NCBI RefSeq assembly: GCF_964340395.1
Contig: NC_135561.1
Span: 11,568,961 to 11,632,960 of the forward strand
DNA: 64,000 nt
Source: Glandiceps talaboti
Taxonomy: Eukaryota > Hemichordata > Enteropneusta > Spengelidae
Reading direction: 5' to 3'
A program made the position numbers and the translations under genes. The notes under the pieces were generated by a model, which made no database searches, had not been told where the DNA came from, and saw only the letters and a list, made by a program, of their open reading frames with translations. How positions within the stretch are numbered: the stretch's first letter is position 1; every line of letters begins with the position of its first letter. This document shows, piece after piece, positions 25,732 to 38,588 of the stretch.

Positions 25732-26119
25732 CTGATAACATATACAAAAAAATTCATGATTATGCAAAAATAATAGGGTTTTTGCCTTCTGTGCTCCAAG
25801 ACTGGAATTCCACTTTAACAGTTGATTTTCTCCTTGTATATAGGTTTTTAAAATCTCTTATTAGAATTTGTTTTAATTTAGTAATTTTACCTGATGTGCA
25901 TTAATTCTTTTTTTGTATGGTATTTTTTAATGTCTCTTTTCACTATTGTGCAGTGCTTTTGAATATTTTATGAGAGGAAATGCTTTAGAAATGAAGACAA
26001 CTGCAGAGCCAATCATGAACAAGCAAACGACATCTGCCCAATATACACACTTTTTCCAAAGTACTAACTTGAGAACAGTAACTGCCATAAATAGTAGATT
26101 GAGTGACAGGTTTGTTGAG

Positions 26120-26123
<4 letters not shown>

Positions 26124-26150
<27 letters not shown>
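26124..26150. repeat. 27-bp poly(A) tract
   Basis: An uninterrupted A run (poly-T on the coding strand of the flanking zinc-finger gene), inside its proposed last intron. No retrocopy body is evident beside it. Confidence 0.9.
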
Positions 26151-26288
26151 TTGCATCGTCACACCACTTTAGACTGACTAGAAGCAATTATATTTTTTTG
26201 GCCTCAATGTATATGCCTTCAAATCATTGGATATCTTGAAATGGCTTCATGTCGACCTGTTTAGTTAAAAAAGCTCAATTGTGCTAAC

Positions 26289-27101
26289 CTGTGTAGTTAT
26301 CTGTATTTGCTGCTGAAGTTGACACACATCCTGAGATGGAGTCTCGGACTTGTGTTCCTGACAGATGTATTCATCCTCCTGGCCAGTATATTGTTCTTGA
26401 CAACTATTATCCCCAGATTTGAAAGTCACCTCACACTCTTCCAAAGTTGAACTCTTGCAAGCTCCATGGCAACACACATGCATACGTAACTGAGTGATGA
26501 AACGAAATGTCATTCCGCAATGGTGACATTGGTGAGGCTTTTCTCTGCTATGTGTCAACATATGGTATTTGAAAGACTCCTTGCATGCATATTTCCGATC
26601 ACACCCTGCGTAATCACATTTGAATTGTTTAATCTCAGAATGTGAATTCTTCATGTGTTTTTCTGTATAATTCACAGTTTTGAATATCTTTCCACAAATG
26701 GGGCAAGGTCTTGATAACGATTCTGTGATTTCCGTTCCACCAACAAGGCTTGGCTTGCCATTGAAATTAGACACCCAGCTCTCTGTGCTGTCACATGGTT
26801 TTGTTTTTGTTTCTTTCTTGGCTCCTCGACTTGAACTGATTTCAAAACAGGACCTTCCTGTATAATCTACATCTGCCAGAGACATTTCCACACCCTTGTA
26901 CTTCCATTGTACAGTACAGAAATCTAATAAACCACCTTCATCCTTCTCATTCTCACTGCTTTCTCTTTCTGCGTCATCGTCAGTTTCAATCTGGCTGTAG
27001 ACGGACTCTCTCAAGTCCACGATGCCAAACGTATCATTTTCAGAACTCATGCTTACAACCATGTTGGTTGGGTTCAGTGTACTACTTAGATTCTCTTTAC
27101 C
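26289..27101 (-). CDS. C2H2 zinc-finger protein, three fingers, penultimate exon
   Basis: Not recognised as a named family. From the ATG at 27062 the fingers are C120-C123-H136-H141, C149-C154-H167-H171 (C-x4-C form) and C179-C182-H195-H199, after an acidic, Ser/Glu-rich N-terminus. This predicts a nuclear DNA-binding protein. The frame is open upstream to an acceptor-like TTATTAG at 27102, so residues GKENLSSTLNPTN may precede the ATG and a further 5' exon may exist. An in-frame TAG overlaps that acceptor. At the 3' end CAG is followed by GTTAGC, a moderate donor; if it is unused, the frame ends seven codons later at 26265. It lies 1.3 kb downstream of, and co-directional with, schnurri. It may be a separate gene or alternative 3' exons of schnurri. 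Confidence 0.7.
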
Positions 27102-27225
27102 CTAATAAAGGAAATCCCATACATTTTTTATCAGTTGCTTGTACAGAGCTAAAAACTACCCAATAGGTTGGAGAAGTTACAACATAAACTTTAGCTCCTG
27201 ATTTTAAATTGATAAGCATATCACT

Positions 27226-27530
27226 AGGGCCCTCCCTTGAATATAATGGTTAAGTCTTAGACATTATAGGCAGTGCTCTCCCTTTGGAATAATGGTAAAG
27301 TCATAGAAATAGTGAGCGGGGCTCTCCCTTTGGAATGATGGTTAACTCTCAGAAAATAGTCAGTGCTCCCCCTTGAGAGAAACGGTTAAGTTTTCAAAAT
27401 AACAAGTATAGCTCTCCCTTGAGAATAATGGTTAAGTCTTACAAATAACAAGCAAGGCTCTCCCTTGAGGATAATGGTTAAGTCTTACAAATGATTGGCA
27501 CAGCTCTCCCTTGATAATAATGGTTTGGTC
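27226..27530. repeat. 46-bp minisatellite, seven units
   Basis: Units start with GCTCTCCCTTGA followed by AATAATGGTTAAGTCTTA. Copies are 70-90% alike by eye. It lies between the schnurri stop and the three-finger exon. Confidence 0.85.
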
Positions 27531-28413
27531 ATTTGGATTTACATAACAATGCAACATAGTATCTAGTGTTCCTTTTGTTTGTACATAATTTGGAACTCAC
27601 AACTTTACACTATGGTGCGGGATGGGTGGGGGGGTGGGGTGTCGGCTGAATCACACACAAATATAATCGTATGTATTTAAACACTTGTCATGAATTATTC
27701 ATTTTTTTCAATTCAAAATTAGATACTAGAAATAAAAATATTCAAAACAAATATTACCGTATCCAATTAATTTGAAATCAACTTTGAAGTAAAATTATAA
27801 TCAATTAAGAAATTAGTATGTCACTTATATAAAAACTTATAACATACAAGGAGAGTGTCAACATACAATTATTCCTTCTTGATCATTTAGTAACTGGGCT
27901 ACTATGGTATAAAAGCATGTCTTTTCATGCAATTATTATATAAAACAAAAATTGTATAAATGTTTACAACGACAAAATCATATGCTATTTGCATTTGAAC
28001 TTATGTAGCTCTATTGCATCCACTGGGAAACATAATCATAAACATTTTGCACATGGACATTACCATTATTTTGATACCAGACAAACTTGAATTTTCTGGG
28101 AAATGTAACTTAATTTGCAAGCAACTGATAGAAATCATATGGGATATGCCTTCATGCAGAGTAAGTTGAGAAGATGATATGAAGGTGCAAAACGAAAATC
28201 AAAGTCAGCTGTTCATTTACAGGCAGTTGCTGTATGGTTCTATTCCGGCGGTACTTCACATACAGACACTTGTTTAACATATGAATAGAACATGGCCCAT
28301 TCCAGGTTGTTTGTTGAACAATGTCTTTTGGGATTTCAGATAACTTTGCAGTACAATATCATGGCAGGAATCATTAAATTCTTCAAATAAAAGCATGGTT
28401 TTCTAAAGTGTTT
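27531..28413 (-). other. Probable schnurri 3' UTR, end not located
   Basis: About 0.9 kb of AT-rich non-coding sequence after the schnurri stop. I found no clear AATAAA on the minus strand before the three-finger exon, so the transcript end is unresolved. Confidence 0.35.
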
Positions 28414-28482
28414 CTACGAACTCTTAGAAGAAGCTGCAGCAGTTGTTGTAGTTGTTGTTATTGTTGTTGGCAATGACTGTTG

Positions 28483-28515
<33 letters not shown>

Positions 28516-31500
28516 AGTAGTCCTCGCAGGAGACTGTGTATGTGATTTGTCCCCACTATCTGTTGTCTGTGTACTCTGCAAGTTGTTATTACTTGCCTGG
28601 CATTCTTTGCCTGCATTGTCCATCTCATCACTTTCTTCTGTTCTACTAACTCCCTCAGTCGCACTTTCCCAACTCTCTTTCCTTGTTTTTGAATTATCCG
28701 GAGCATCATCTTCCGGACTCTTAATTGATCTGTCTGATTCTTCACTAGGACTAAGCACAAGGAGTTCGGAGTCTGATGATGGGCTTTTCTCAGATGCTTC
28801 TTCATCAGTTTTGTCAAGAGGGAGACCTTTTCCTTGTCTGTCAATAGCATTCAAGTGTAACTTGGATCTCAAATGTTTAGCTAGGTGTCCAGGTATTCTG
28901 AATGCAATCTGACATTCTTTGCATTTAAAAGGTCTTGGATCATGACTGCTATCCGATGTTGGCAGTTCTACAGCATCCACTTTAGATAAATGCAACTGCG
29001 AACGTTCATGCTTTTGGAGGTGTCCCTTAGTCCTAAATGGTATACCACATTCTTTGCATATGAATGGCCGATCATCAGCATGTATTCTCATATGAATACG
29101 AAGCTGACTAGGTTTTAAAAACTCCTTCAAACAAACACTACATTTAAGTAGTCCTGGACTTGTTTGAATTTCTTTGGACGATTCTTCAGGTGATGCTGGA
29201 AGATTTGGTTTAGAGTGTGGCGAATGAGGCATCAAGACAATTGACTTATTATCTATCTGTAACATTCTTTGCACTGCAATGGTACTCATGACAGCATGTT
29301 GCTGTGTTGTTGTCATAGTAACATCAGCTGTTGTTGAGTGGTGTGTCATGCTTGGCATTCGACCTGGCAATGCTTCTTCTGGACTCAGTTGACGAGGAGG
29401 AGGTCGGGACAACAACAGTTGTTTGATGGCACTGGAACCTGGCATTTTAGAATGTTGTAAGGGTTGCATCATCCTGGCTTCAGAATGAAGAGCGACTGCA
29501 CCCTGTGGCATCTGTATCAAAGTCTGACTAGATGGAGGATAGCTTTGTGAAGACACAGGAAGACTTTGATGTGACTGGTGTGTTTTACCGCCCTTGGACT
29601 GCTGTAATGAAATATTCAGTGCAGCAGCAACCTGGTATGGTAACTGTCCACTTGATGTCTGATGAGCTGATGATGATGATATGGGAGTCCCACCTGCTGA
29701 CTGCTTTGATGTTGATGTGACAAGTGAGAGAGGCATTGCAATATTTCCCACACCAGGAGGCTGTGGCGGTGCTCTTTCTGATGAAGATGGGAGAGTAGCT
29801 GGTAACTTATATATTGTGGGTTGTGACAATGCTGCTCCAAGAATAGATACTTTCTTTGGTGACATTTGTTTCTCTGAGGCTGCTGGTTGATCAGCTGATG
29901 CTGCTGGTCTTGAGGATGGCTGGGGTTGAGCTAGAATTGCTCCAATAACAGACTGTCGCTGTGATCCAATTGCTTTAGTGTCAGTAGATGTTTGAAAATG
30001 CTGGATTTTCCTTTTAGGAGATTGCTGTTGTTGTTGTTTTTGTTTTTGTTGTTGTTTTTGTTGTTGCTGGGATAGTTCTACACTGGCAATGGACTGCTGT
30101 TGTGAAGTTGTTGTTGTCATTGATTCAGTCAAAGAAAGTAACTGTGATGGAATTTTAGATTGCGATTTAGTTGGACATGGTGTTGATTTGGACAAAGGAG
30201 TTGGTACAGCTGATTCCTCTACTGTTGCTTCTGAACAAATAGATTCAGTATACTGGCTTTGTGGCAATTCTGATTCTGGGGACAAAACAGGAGCTTTCCA
30301 TTTTCCTGCAGATTGTTTTTGCAATGTTGTTGATTCAGATAAAGAAGTTGGCACTGATGAGTGTTCTGCTGGTTGTTTCTCTGGCAACGTTGCTTGAGTC
30401 GGGGAAGATGTCATTGCTTGTGTCTGTTGTAAATTTGGTGGATTCTTGGCAAATTCTGGTGTGTACTTAGAGGGCTCGCCTATCCCTGTGTTTACAGTGA
30501 CTGTATGTAGATGAGACGCTGCTGTTGTCCTTATGAGGGCTTGTTGCTGTGACAGTGTTGTCATGAATGCTGGTGTTGTTGACCCTGTCATAAATGCTGA
30601 TGTTGTTGATTCTGGAACAGACTGATGAGAACTAGTAAGGTATGATTTTGGTCCACTAGTGAAATGCTTGTACATCATAGAATCAGTGGCAAGTGTTGGT
30701 TGAGTTGATGTTTTCAATCCTAACACAAGATGTTGTTGTGCTGACATTGGATGTACAAATGATGCTGGCTGTTGTTGAAATTGTGAAGATGCTGGCTGTT
30801 GTTGAAATTGTGAAAATCCAAGCGACTGTTGTGGTGTGGACCATCGACTTGGACCAACAAGTCCTGATGATGGTGTATGTATGGAGCTGGTGAATGGCTT
30901 TCCTCTAAAAGTTGCAATCTCTTCAGACTTTTTTGCAATTGCTCTATCTGTCTTATCACTGTCCTCATCATCTGAAATAGGTTCTGTGTCTGGAGGTGCT
31001 ACTTTTGACATTCTCATTAATTTCCTAGGCACTGTTTCAGTACTAAGATTTGGACCTAAGGTATTGGCATCTTTTCTGGAATTAGAGGTAGCCACTGACA
31101 TCAGATTAATTGGTACATTTATTCCTTCTGGCACTGACTTGGCCGTATTTTCATATCGAAAATACATCTCTGGCATTATTCCTTCATTCTTAACTGAGAC
31201 AATATCTTGGAAAGTAAACCCTGTTTGGCCTTGAATGGCTGGTTGTCTTTTCCTTGTGTTTTCATTAGGAGATATAAGAGAGTCACCAAATTGTTGTTGA
31301 GGTTTGGCTTTAGATTGTTGATCAGAAGACCTCTGTAACTTTGCAAACTCTGGAACGACTAGAGTTGGACTTGGTATGACAAATCCGGCTGAAATTCCTG
31401 TCTGGTGTCCTCTTCCAGATGGGAAGAACACTTGGTTGGCTTCAGTCTTTCTGGGAGGTCTTGATGGTGCTGAGGATACTGACATTTTTCCACTGGTGAA

Positions 31501-34500
31501 AGCAGAAGGAATTTGTAGTGTGGAGCTAACAGCAACAGTTGCTGATCCAAGGCCCAGAGACTGGACAGCAACTTCATTGGTATTCACTGGCTGGACAATA
31601 ACTTTGGGTCCTGATATAAATTCCGTTCCGGGAATGTTTGTGGACTGCAGCAGAGAGGTTGATTGGGTAGTTGTTTGTGTTGTTGTGACCACTACAGGAG
31701 ATTTCAAACTCATACCAGTTGACATTAAAACTGGTGGAATAGCAGATGAGACAGGAAAGGTTGGAAGGGACAGTGGGTTGGATGCAACTGTAGCAGACAC
31801 ATTAACGGTAGATGGTATCTTCAGATAAATACTGCTTACAGGAGGAGTAGTCCCAACACTTGATGTTAAAGTTCCAGATTTTGATTGTGTGTTAACTTGA
31901 TTTGCAGTCTGAGCTGGAACAGTGCTTGTCTGATCAGACGTTGAATGACCGGATTGAGAGGAAGACACAAGAGTTGTCCATACTACATTACTACTAAGTG
32001 TTACTGTTGGCATTGCTAGTTGTGTTTGTACAACACTGGGAGTTGTTGGTTTCACAGTCTCTGTCACCTCAGTTTTCATGACAGCAGTTGGTGAAATTAC
32101 AGGTGATTTGGGTTGCACTTGTTGACCAAATGTTGACTCATTCACTCTTGTTGACACACGATATGCATACATGTTTGAAAGGTACGGTAACGGAGGGGTG
32201 ATGTGTCCATACTTATCAAGAATTGGAGGCGGATTAGAACACATTTTTGCTCCCTTCTGTGGCGACATCATCAAGGTTGGGGAAGAGTATGAATCAGATA
32301 GCTGATTTAAACGCTTGATATCTGTCACTTGTCCTTGCAAAGGCTGAGGTTGATGTTGATGTTGAAGCAACTGCTGTATCAATTGTCTATCCGCCATTTG
32401 TTTCTGTAGATTCAGCTGCTGCTTGTTGCTTAGATGTTGTGACAGTTTTCCCACAACTTCTGATTTGGTCAGTTTTCGCTCTGTTGTCTTTCCTTGAGAC
32501 TGTTCAGACTGTTGTGATTGTTGCTGTTGTTGTTGGTTCTCATGTTGTTGATGCTGTTGTTGCTGCTGTGCAGGTTTCTCACTTTTCACAGCTGCTTGTT
32601 CCTCAGTCATATTTTCTTCTGTACCTTGAGTTGTGCCAGATTCGAACTGTCCTTTGGTTCTGTTCTTCAGAGCATCAATTAACCCCCCTAATCTTGCATC
32701 TTTCTTAACTTGCATATCACTCCCTGATGCAGACATTGCTTCAGCTTCAAGCCCATCTTCAATCATGTTTTCAGACATTTGTTGAATCATCACTTGTCCA
32801 AAGGTATGCCCTGATACGATGGTGGTTGTAGCTACAGCTTGGTGTGCTACACTAAGTGAGATCTGAGGTCCTGTGTTACTGCAGGTCACAAGCTCCTTGA
32901 TGTCTGGGGCAGAGTCTCCTGGCTTGGCCATAGCAACAAAAGCTGGTTGATGGTCCACAGCAAGCTTCACTGAAGTAGAATCTGAAGATGATGAATCAAT
33001 TTCCATGGGTTGTTCCGAGTAGTTATCATCTCGCTCTCCATCAGATTCAGAGTCAGCAGAGTCTGTTCCCTCATCATCTTCATCATCTGAGAATTGGTGG
33101 TCATCATCCCTATCATCATACGGGTTCTGTCTATAATATGCCCCATCCAATGACTGATCTAAATCTCCATCATCACAGATAGGAGCACCATTGGCTAGGC
33201 ACTTCTTATTGTGTGCTTTAGACTTCATGTGTTTTGTCAGATTTCCTTTCGTCTTGAAGGAGAAGTTACAAAAGTTACAATGATACGGCCGAAGGTCAGT
33301 GTGTGTTCTAATGTGTTTTTTCAGCATACTTGGTTTCTTGCATCGAATTCCACATTCTTCACAAACATATTTACCACGACCTCTTCCCCTTACATAGACA
33401 TAGTCCTCATTGGATTTGTAACCACCTTGGAAGATAGGAATTCTGCTAGGTTCAGTCTTTTCAAGCAATTCTTTCATTTTTCTCTCTTTGATTTTTCTCT
33501 CTATTAACTCCTGCATCATAGTATCTTGAGTCTGTTCTCTTGGGGGAAGATCTTTACTGCCATTACTACTTGTGCTACTAGTGGGTGTTAAAAGTGGTTC
33601 AGATGAGTCTGCTTCTTTCTTCACGGTGGCATCTTGGGTCTTGGCAGCATAGTTGTAATTCCAAAGACTTGAGTGTGTCAAGTTACCAGCTCCTCTGGGT
33701 GTGATTGCCGCAGATACAAAAAAAGGTCCACATTTCTTTATTTTAGAGGAATTGTACAATGATAACAACACCTTAGTTGGCATGCCAAGAGGGTTGGTAT
33801 TCTGGTTTCCAACTCTCCAATTTGAGTACATAGAAATTGCGTGATTAGCACCCTGTTCAACGTACATGGGCTGAGGTCGCTGAAGACAGCAGAATGTTAC
33901 ATGGGTAAGAGCTTGAAGAGTTGCTGGTGCATTGCCGTAAGGAACATGAGCATACAAGACAGCACCGACAGGTGTCCCAGGAGTCACTGGAGTTGTTATT
34001 CTCTGGGCTGTAACAGAAATAGGCTCTCCAGGTCTGAAAATGAGTAGCTTTGGTGGCACAGGACCTCCTGAAAACTCTGTACTTCTCTGTATTTCATTTT
34101 GTGACTGTGCAGATGCAAGGCTTGGAGAAATAGTTGTAATAGCAATGATTTGACTGCTTGTCAAATGTCCTGGAAGAAACGGTGATAACACAACAGGTCT
34201 AGATTGTACAGATGATGATGCAGGCACTGGAGACATAACAACTGGGGAAGCAGGAACTGTTGTAGGTGGAGATGGCTGAATTCCAGAAGACATCACTGGT
34301 TTCACAGTAGGTGAGATTTGAAGTACATGAGCAGCAGCTGTTGGTGCTGCACCTGGTTGACAAACTGCAAGTGAAGGACTTGTTGCAGCAATTGTTTCAG
34401 CAACAGTTGGTTGGATGGCTGTGGTTGACACACATACTGAATGAACAGAAACTGATTGAACAGTAACAGGAGATACAGCAACTGACTGGACGACTGCAGG

Positions 34501-37500
34501 AGATGTTGTTATTGATTGGATTACAGGCGATGACATACAAACTGGTTGTACAGAACTTGGCGATACACATTTTGGTTGCACAGAAACTGGTGACACACAC
34601 ATTGGTTGTTCAGAAACTGGTTGCACTGATACTGATGACACACACATTGGTTGTACGGAAACTGATGACACACTTATTGGTTGCACAGAAACTGATGACA
34701 TACTTATTGGTTGCACAGAAACTGATGACATGTTTATTGGTTGCACAGAGACTTGTGATGCAGACTGTGGATGTACAGAGACAGGAGGCTCAGTTAGTCT
34801 GGGAACACTTGTTGAAATTGTTGGCAAGTTTAAACCAGTGGTTACAGATTCAAATGAAGATTTTCTGTTCAAACATAGAGCAGGAGTTACTGGGATTTCT
34901 ATTGATAGATCTGTTGGTCTCTTGGCCTTCTGAATCTGACTGGGGTTGAAAACAAAGTCTTCTGGTAGAGGAGGTATTCTTGAATAATCTGTAACTTTAC
35001 GTGGTGACTGTATTGGAACTTGACTGCTTACACTAGTTGTGGTTGTAGAACACATAGTTGTATCTACAATGTTCTCAAGTTGTTGTTTCTGCTTCAACAG
35101 AGTAATTTTAGTGATGTCGAGAGGAGGTAATTGTGAGTAATCCAGAATTATTCTTTGCTTTGGTATTTCTGTATCTTCTTGATATGCTGTTAATATTGAA
35201 ACATGTTTTTCAGTTCTGTTACTGGCATGACACATTTCTTGATTTTGATATATTTCAAGTTTCTCTTCTGAATCTGAAATTTTTGATTCAGATGATGTCC
35301 TTGTCCTTGGCATTTTGGCTCTTTCTAAATCAGGTGATGTCCTTGAGTCAACCAGCTTGGCTCTTTCTAAATCGAGTGATGTTCTTGAGTCAACCAACTT
35401 GGCTCTTTCTAAATCGAGTGATGTCCTTGAGTCAGCCCTATTGACTCTTTCAGAATCAGGTGACACACTTGAACAAGTCCTATTGGCTCTTTCTATTTCT
35501 GTCCCTGTCATTTCATAAAGTTTTAATATTGGTGGATTTATACCAACAGAACTTTCCGTTGGTTGTAAGTAAGGACCACTTGTGGCTGTTTGTACTGATG
35601 TTTGTGTTTGTTGTTGTTGATTTTCTTCAGGATTTTGTTCCTGATCTACAGTACTTTTGTTCAACTCTGACTTATTCTGTGATTTTAACATTGCGTTGGT
35701 GTGTTGGATCACTGATATTTCCTGAGCTGAAGTTTTAGCAGCTAAATTTTGTCCTGCAAACTCTTTTACTTTTTGTAACATTTCTTTGTGGGCCTCTTGA
35801 AAAAGGCATTTTTCTGTTTTAGTTGGTGATTTCCCACTTTTAGTTGTTCTCTCTTTCTTTCGCTTTGGTTTCTTTGCACCTGGTTTCCTTGAATGTGCAA
35901 AGTCTGCAATCTGAGGTTCCATTCCTGGATGCATTGCTGGTATCCCGTACTGTCCCTCAAAAGGCATATCTATTGGTTTTCCTCCCTGTCGAACACTCTT
36001 CATATCTACAGCACTAGGTAGAGGAATCTCCCTGTACAACTTCACCTTTTCCATTGACTGAGCTGTACTTGGGTACTGCATCCCCGGACTTAAGGGAGGT
36101 CCTGTGTATGTCTGAGGAGGGCTTGCATCTTGTCCTTGCATCAAAATACTCCTAATCACATCTTTTTTACCAGGCATCATTGCTTCAGATTCATTTCTCT
36201 GCATTTCAGCTGCTAAAATAGAATCCATTTGAACTGGGACTCCAATTGGACTACTTGCATTGTCAACAAGTTTTGACTTGTCTTTTCGTTTCCTCCTCTC
36301 CTTCTTAGGTTTTGTTTCCTTTGCTGGCTTAGCTACTGTCTCTTGATTTCCCTGTTGTTCAACTGCATCACTTGTTTTTGCTTGTTCCTTGTTTGTTGTT
36401 ACAGATACTGTACCATCACCTCTTTCAGTTGTAATAATAATATTGTCCACACTTTCTCTCCTTGGGCCAGCCATTCTTCTGGGCTTTACACTCTCCAACA
36501 TGGGATTGTCCATAATAGCCTGATTCTGTGAAATCAGCTGCTTTATTCGCTCTGTAAGGCTTTGTCTATCAATGTTTTTAGGTGTTGCAGGTGCAGTGCA
36601 CTCTGATCCTGGACTAGGAGCTCCTGAATTACTAAATTTTGCAGCAGGTGGTGCTGTTGACTGAGGTGTTAGATTATGTGTCACTGGTACAGCTTTGCCA
36701 GTTTGCATATCTATCTGAAAACCAGCAACATTTTCAGCTGAGAAGGAACCTCTTTTCTCTCCACTTGCTTGACATTGTTCACCATCCTCTACTTTCCTGG
36801 GTGTCGGACTTGAAGTACCATCTTTCTTAGACTCTTCTTGTCCTATAGTTTCTTCTAGCAATGTTTCACTCTGCTTGACAATTGTCGAATCTGGTGGTTT
36901 TTCAACTGCAAACATGCTTGGTCTGGAATACAACCTCTGCGACAAAAGCCTTTTATCTATCTCAAGATGACCATCCTTTACACCATGACTTTCTATCGGA
37001 ATAGGTCCCATCATAGCAGACGGAGGTATCGGACTATAAAACAATCGTCCTGCTTCTCCTGGATACACTGGCATAAGATATACAGGCATAGGCATAGCTC
37101 CTTCCGGAAGGTGAGTATGACTAGTCATCGGATGTCCATGGATAAAATGAGGCGCCATCTTCGTATAATTCCCTTCAGCATAATTTGATTCCTCAAAATC
37201 ACCCTCTTGATGCCGGGCTATATTTTGGTTTGTAGGATTACTTTCTGGACTACCATCTGTGATACTTTCATCATCGTCACTATCAGTTTCTGAGTCCTCT
37301 ATGTTATCCTGATCCTGGAAATCAATAATCTTTGTGGCTTCGTCAAGATTTGGGGCCAGTCCTGCTTTTATAGCATGTGCATGGGATTTCTTATGTTTAT
37401 AAAGGTTACTTTTTGTCTTGAAAGCAAAACCACATATACTGCAAGGATAGGGTCTTTCATTTGTGTGTGACCTGATATGTTTCTTCAAGACACTAGGCTT

Positions 37501-38588
37501 GGCACATCCCCTTCCACAGAACTGACAGATATGCCTACCAGGTTTCTTGGGTGGTTTATTGTCCTTCTTAACAACCTCTCTCAAAGGATCTAGAGGTTTA
37601 CTGGACTTTCTTGGTCTGTAAGCTCCATAGCTTATTGGATTGTGTTCAATTTGGTCCCCAGTTTGTGCAGTATACACTAATTTCAACCCTTGTTCCTCAA
37701 GTGTATCAGATTTCAACTGATATTTTACAATTCCTTTGTCAGTGTCGGACATTTTCACAATTGATCTGTACGTTCCTACAGCTGCTCCCTGTTGTTCTTC
37801 CATTTCACCTTCCACATTTCCCTGTCCTGATGTGCTCTGCTGTTCCTCAACATGTAGTTGCTTGTGGTGCTGTTGAAGAAGTTGCTGATGTTCTCGCAAA
37901 TGTTTTTGCTGTTGGTGCATGCGTTCATCCCTTTCCTTGGCTGATAATGTATGTAATTCAGTGTGAGTAATCTGTAATAATGCTTCCAGAGCATATTTCC
38001 TTGAAAGTGCTTCCTGGGCAGTCATGTTCTCTGTCACAATCCTGCTTTCTTTTTTCTCTCCACTGCTTACAACATGCTCCTTTTTGTTTTCCTGTACCGA
38101 TCCTTCATCCTCCACTGGCTGTAGAATAGGCATTTCTGTATCAGATTCATTGTCACCCCTTGATTCTGAAAATGATTTGTGCCTTTCTAGAGATGGTGCC
38201 TGGGGGCTTTTTTCAGTACTCTTGTCCGAAGTCTCTTTATTTTTGGCAAGTTTTGCTGATCTTGACTTAATGAGGTCATATTTATCAATCTGTTGGCTAT
38301 TGTCACTTGCAGTTTTCATAAGCTCACTTTCTGCAGATCTCCGTGTCCGCACTTTCCTTTTGTCAGTATCCTGTATATCTGTTGTTTCAATATCCCTCTT
38401 TCCAACTTTCTTTGGCTGCTTTTTCCCTAGACCTTTCCCTTTAAGTCTGTTTCTTGCAGTCCTTGCTCTTGTTTTCCTGACTGGTGGTTTATCTTTCCCT
38501 TTCCCTTTCCCTTTCTGATTTGCTTTGCTGGTGTCAATCCGTGCTCTTTTGGCTGGTACACCGTCTTGGCTTTCCTGTGCATTATCTC
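28414..38588 (-). CDS. shn: Schnurri/HIVEP zinc-finger transcription factor, large exon 3
   Basis: This exon encodes residues 32-3422. Fingers (model numbering): pair 1 at C386-H406 and C414-H434, pair 2 at C1774-H1794 and C1802-H1824, and a C-terminal triplet at C3181-H3201, C3209-H3231 and C3254-H3276. Pairs 1 and 2 carry the ZAS signature KPSxLKKHIRxHT then FKTKxNLxKH, each followed by an acidic stretch. ISVIQHTN at 989-996 and a region near 1615-1660 (NPLGMPTKVLLSLY) look like blocks I recall from vertebrate HIVEPs. PTDLS at 1256-1260 is a CtBP-type motif. Basic, NLS-like clusters lie near 50-80, 795 and 938, and Q-, S/T- and poly-T tracts occur throughout. The apparent start inside the open frame is a TTG lying in the intron: the acceptor TTGTTTGCAG ends at 38589. 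Family role: nuclear DNA binding and Smad-dependent transcriptional control in BMP signalling. Confidence 0.93.
34408..34790 (-). repeat. Coding minisatellite: SVSVQP repeats in schnurri
   Basis: About twelve 30-33-nt units encode variants of SVSVQPxxMS over residues about 1298-1425. Central units (MSSVSVQPIS) are nearly identical at the nucleotide level, which implies recent expansion in frame. Confidence 0.85.
35290..35490 (-). repeat. Coding minisatellite: LVDSRTSLDLERAK repeats
   Basis: Four to five 42-nt units encode a 14-residue repeat over residues about 1064-1131. The middle two copies are almost identical. The array is in frame and rich in charged residues. Confidence 0.85.
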
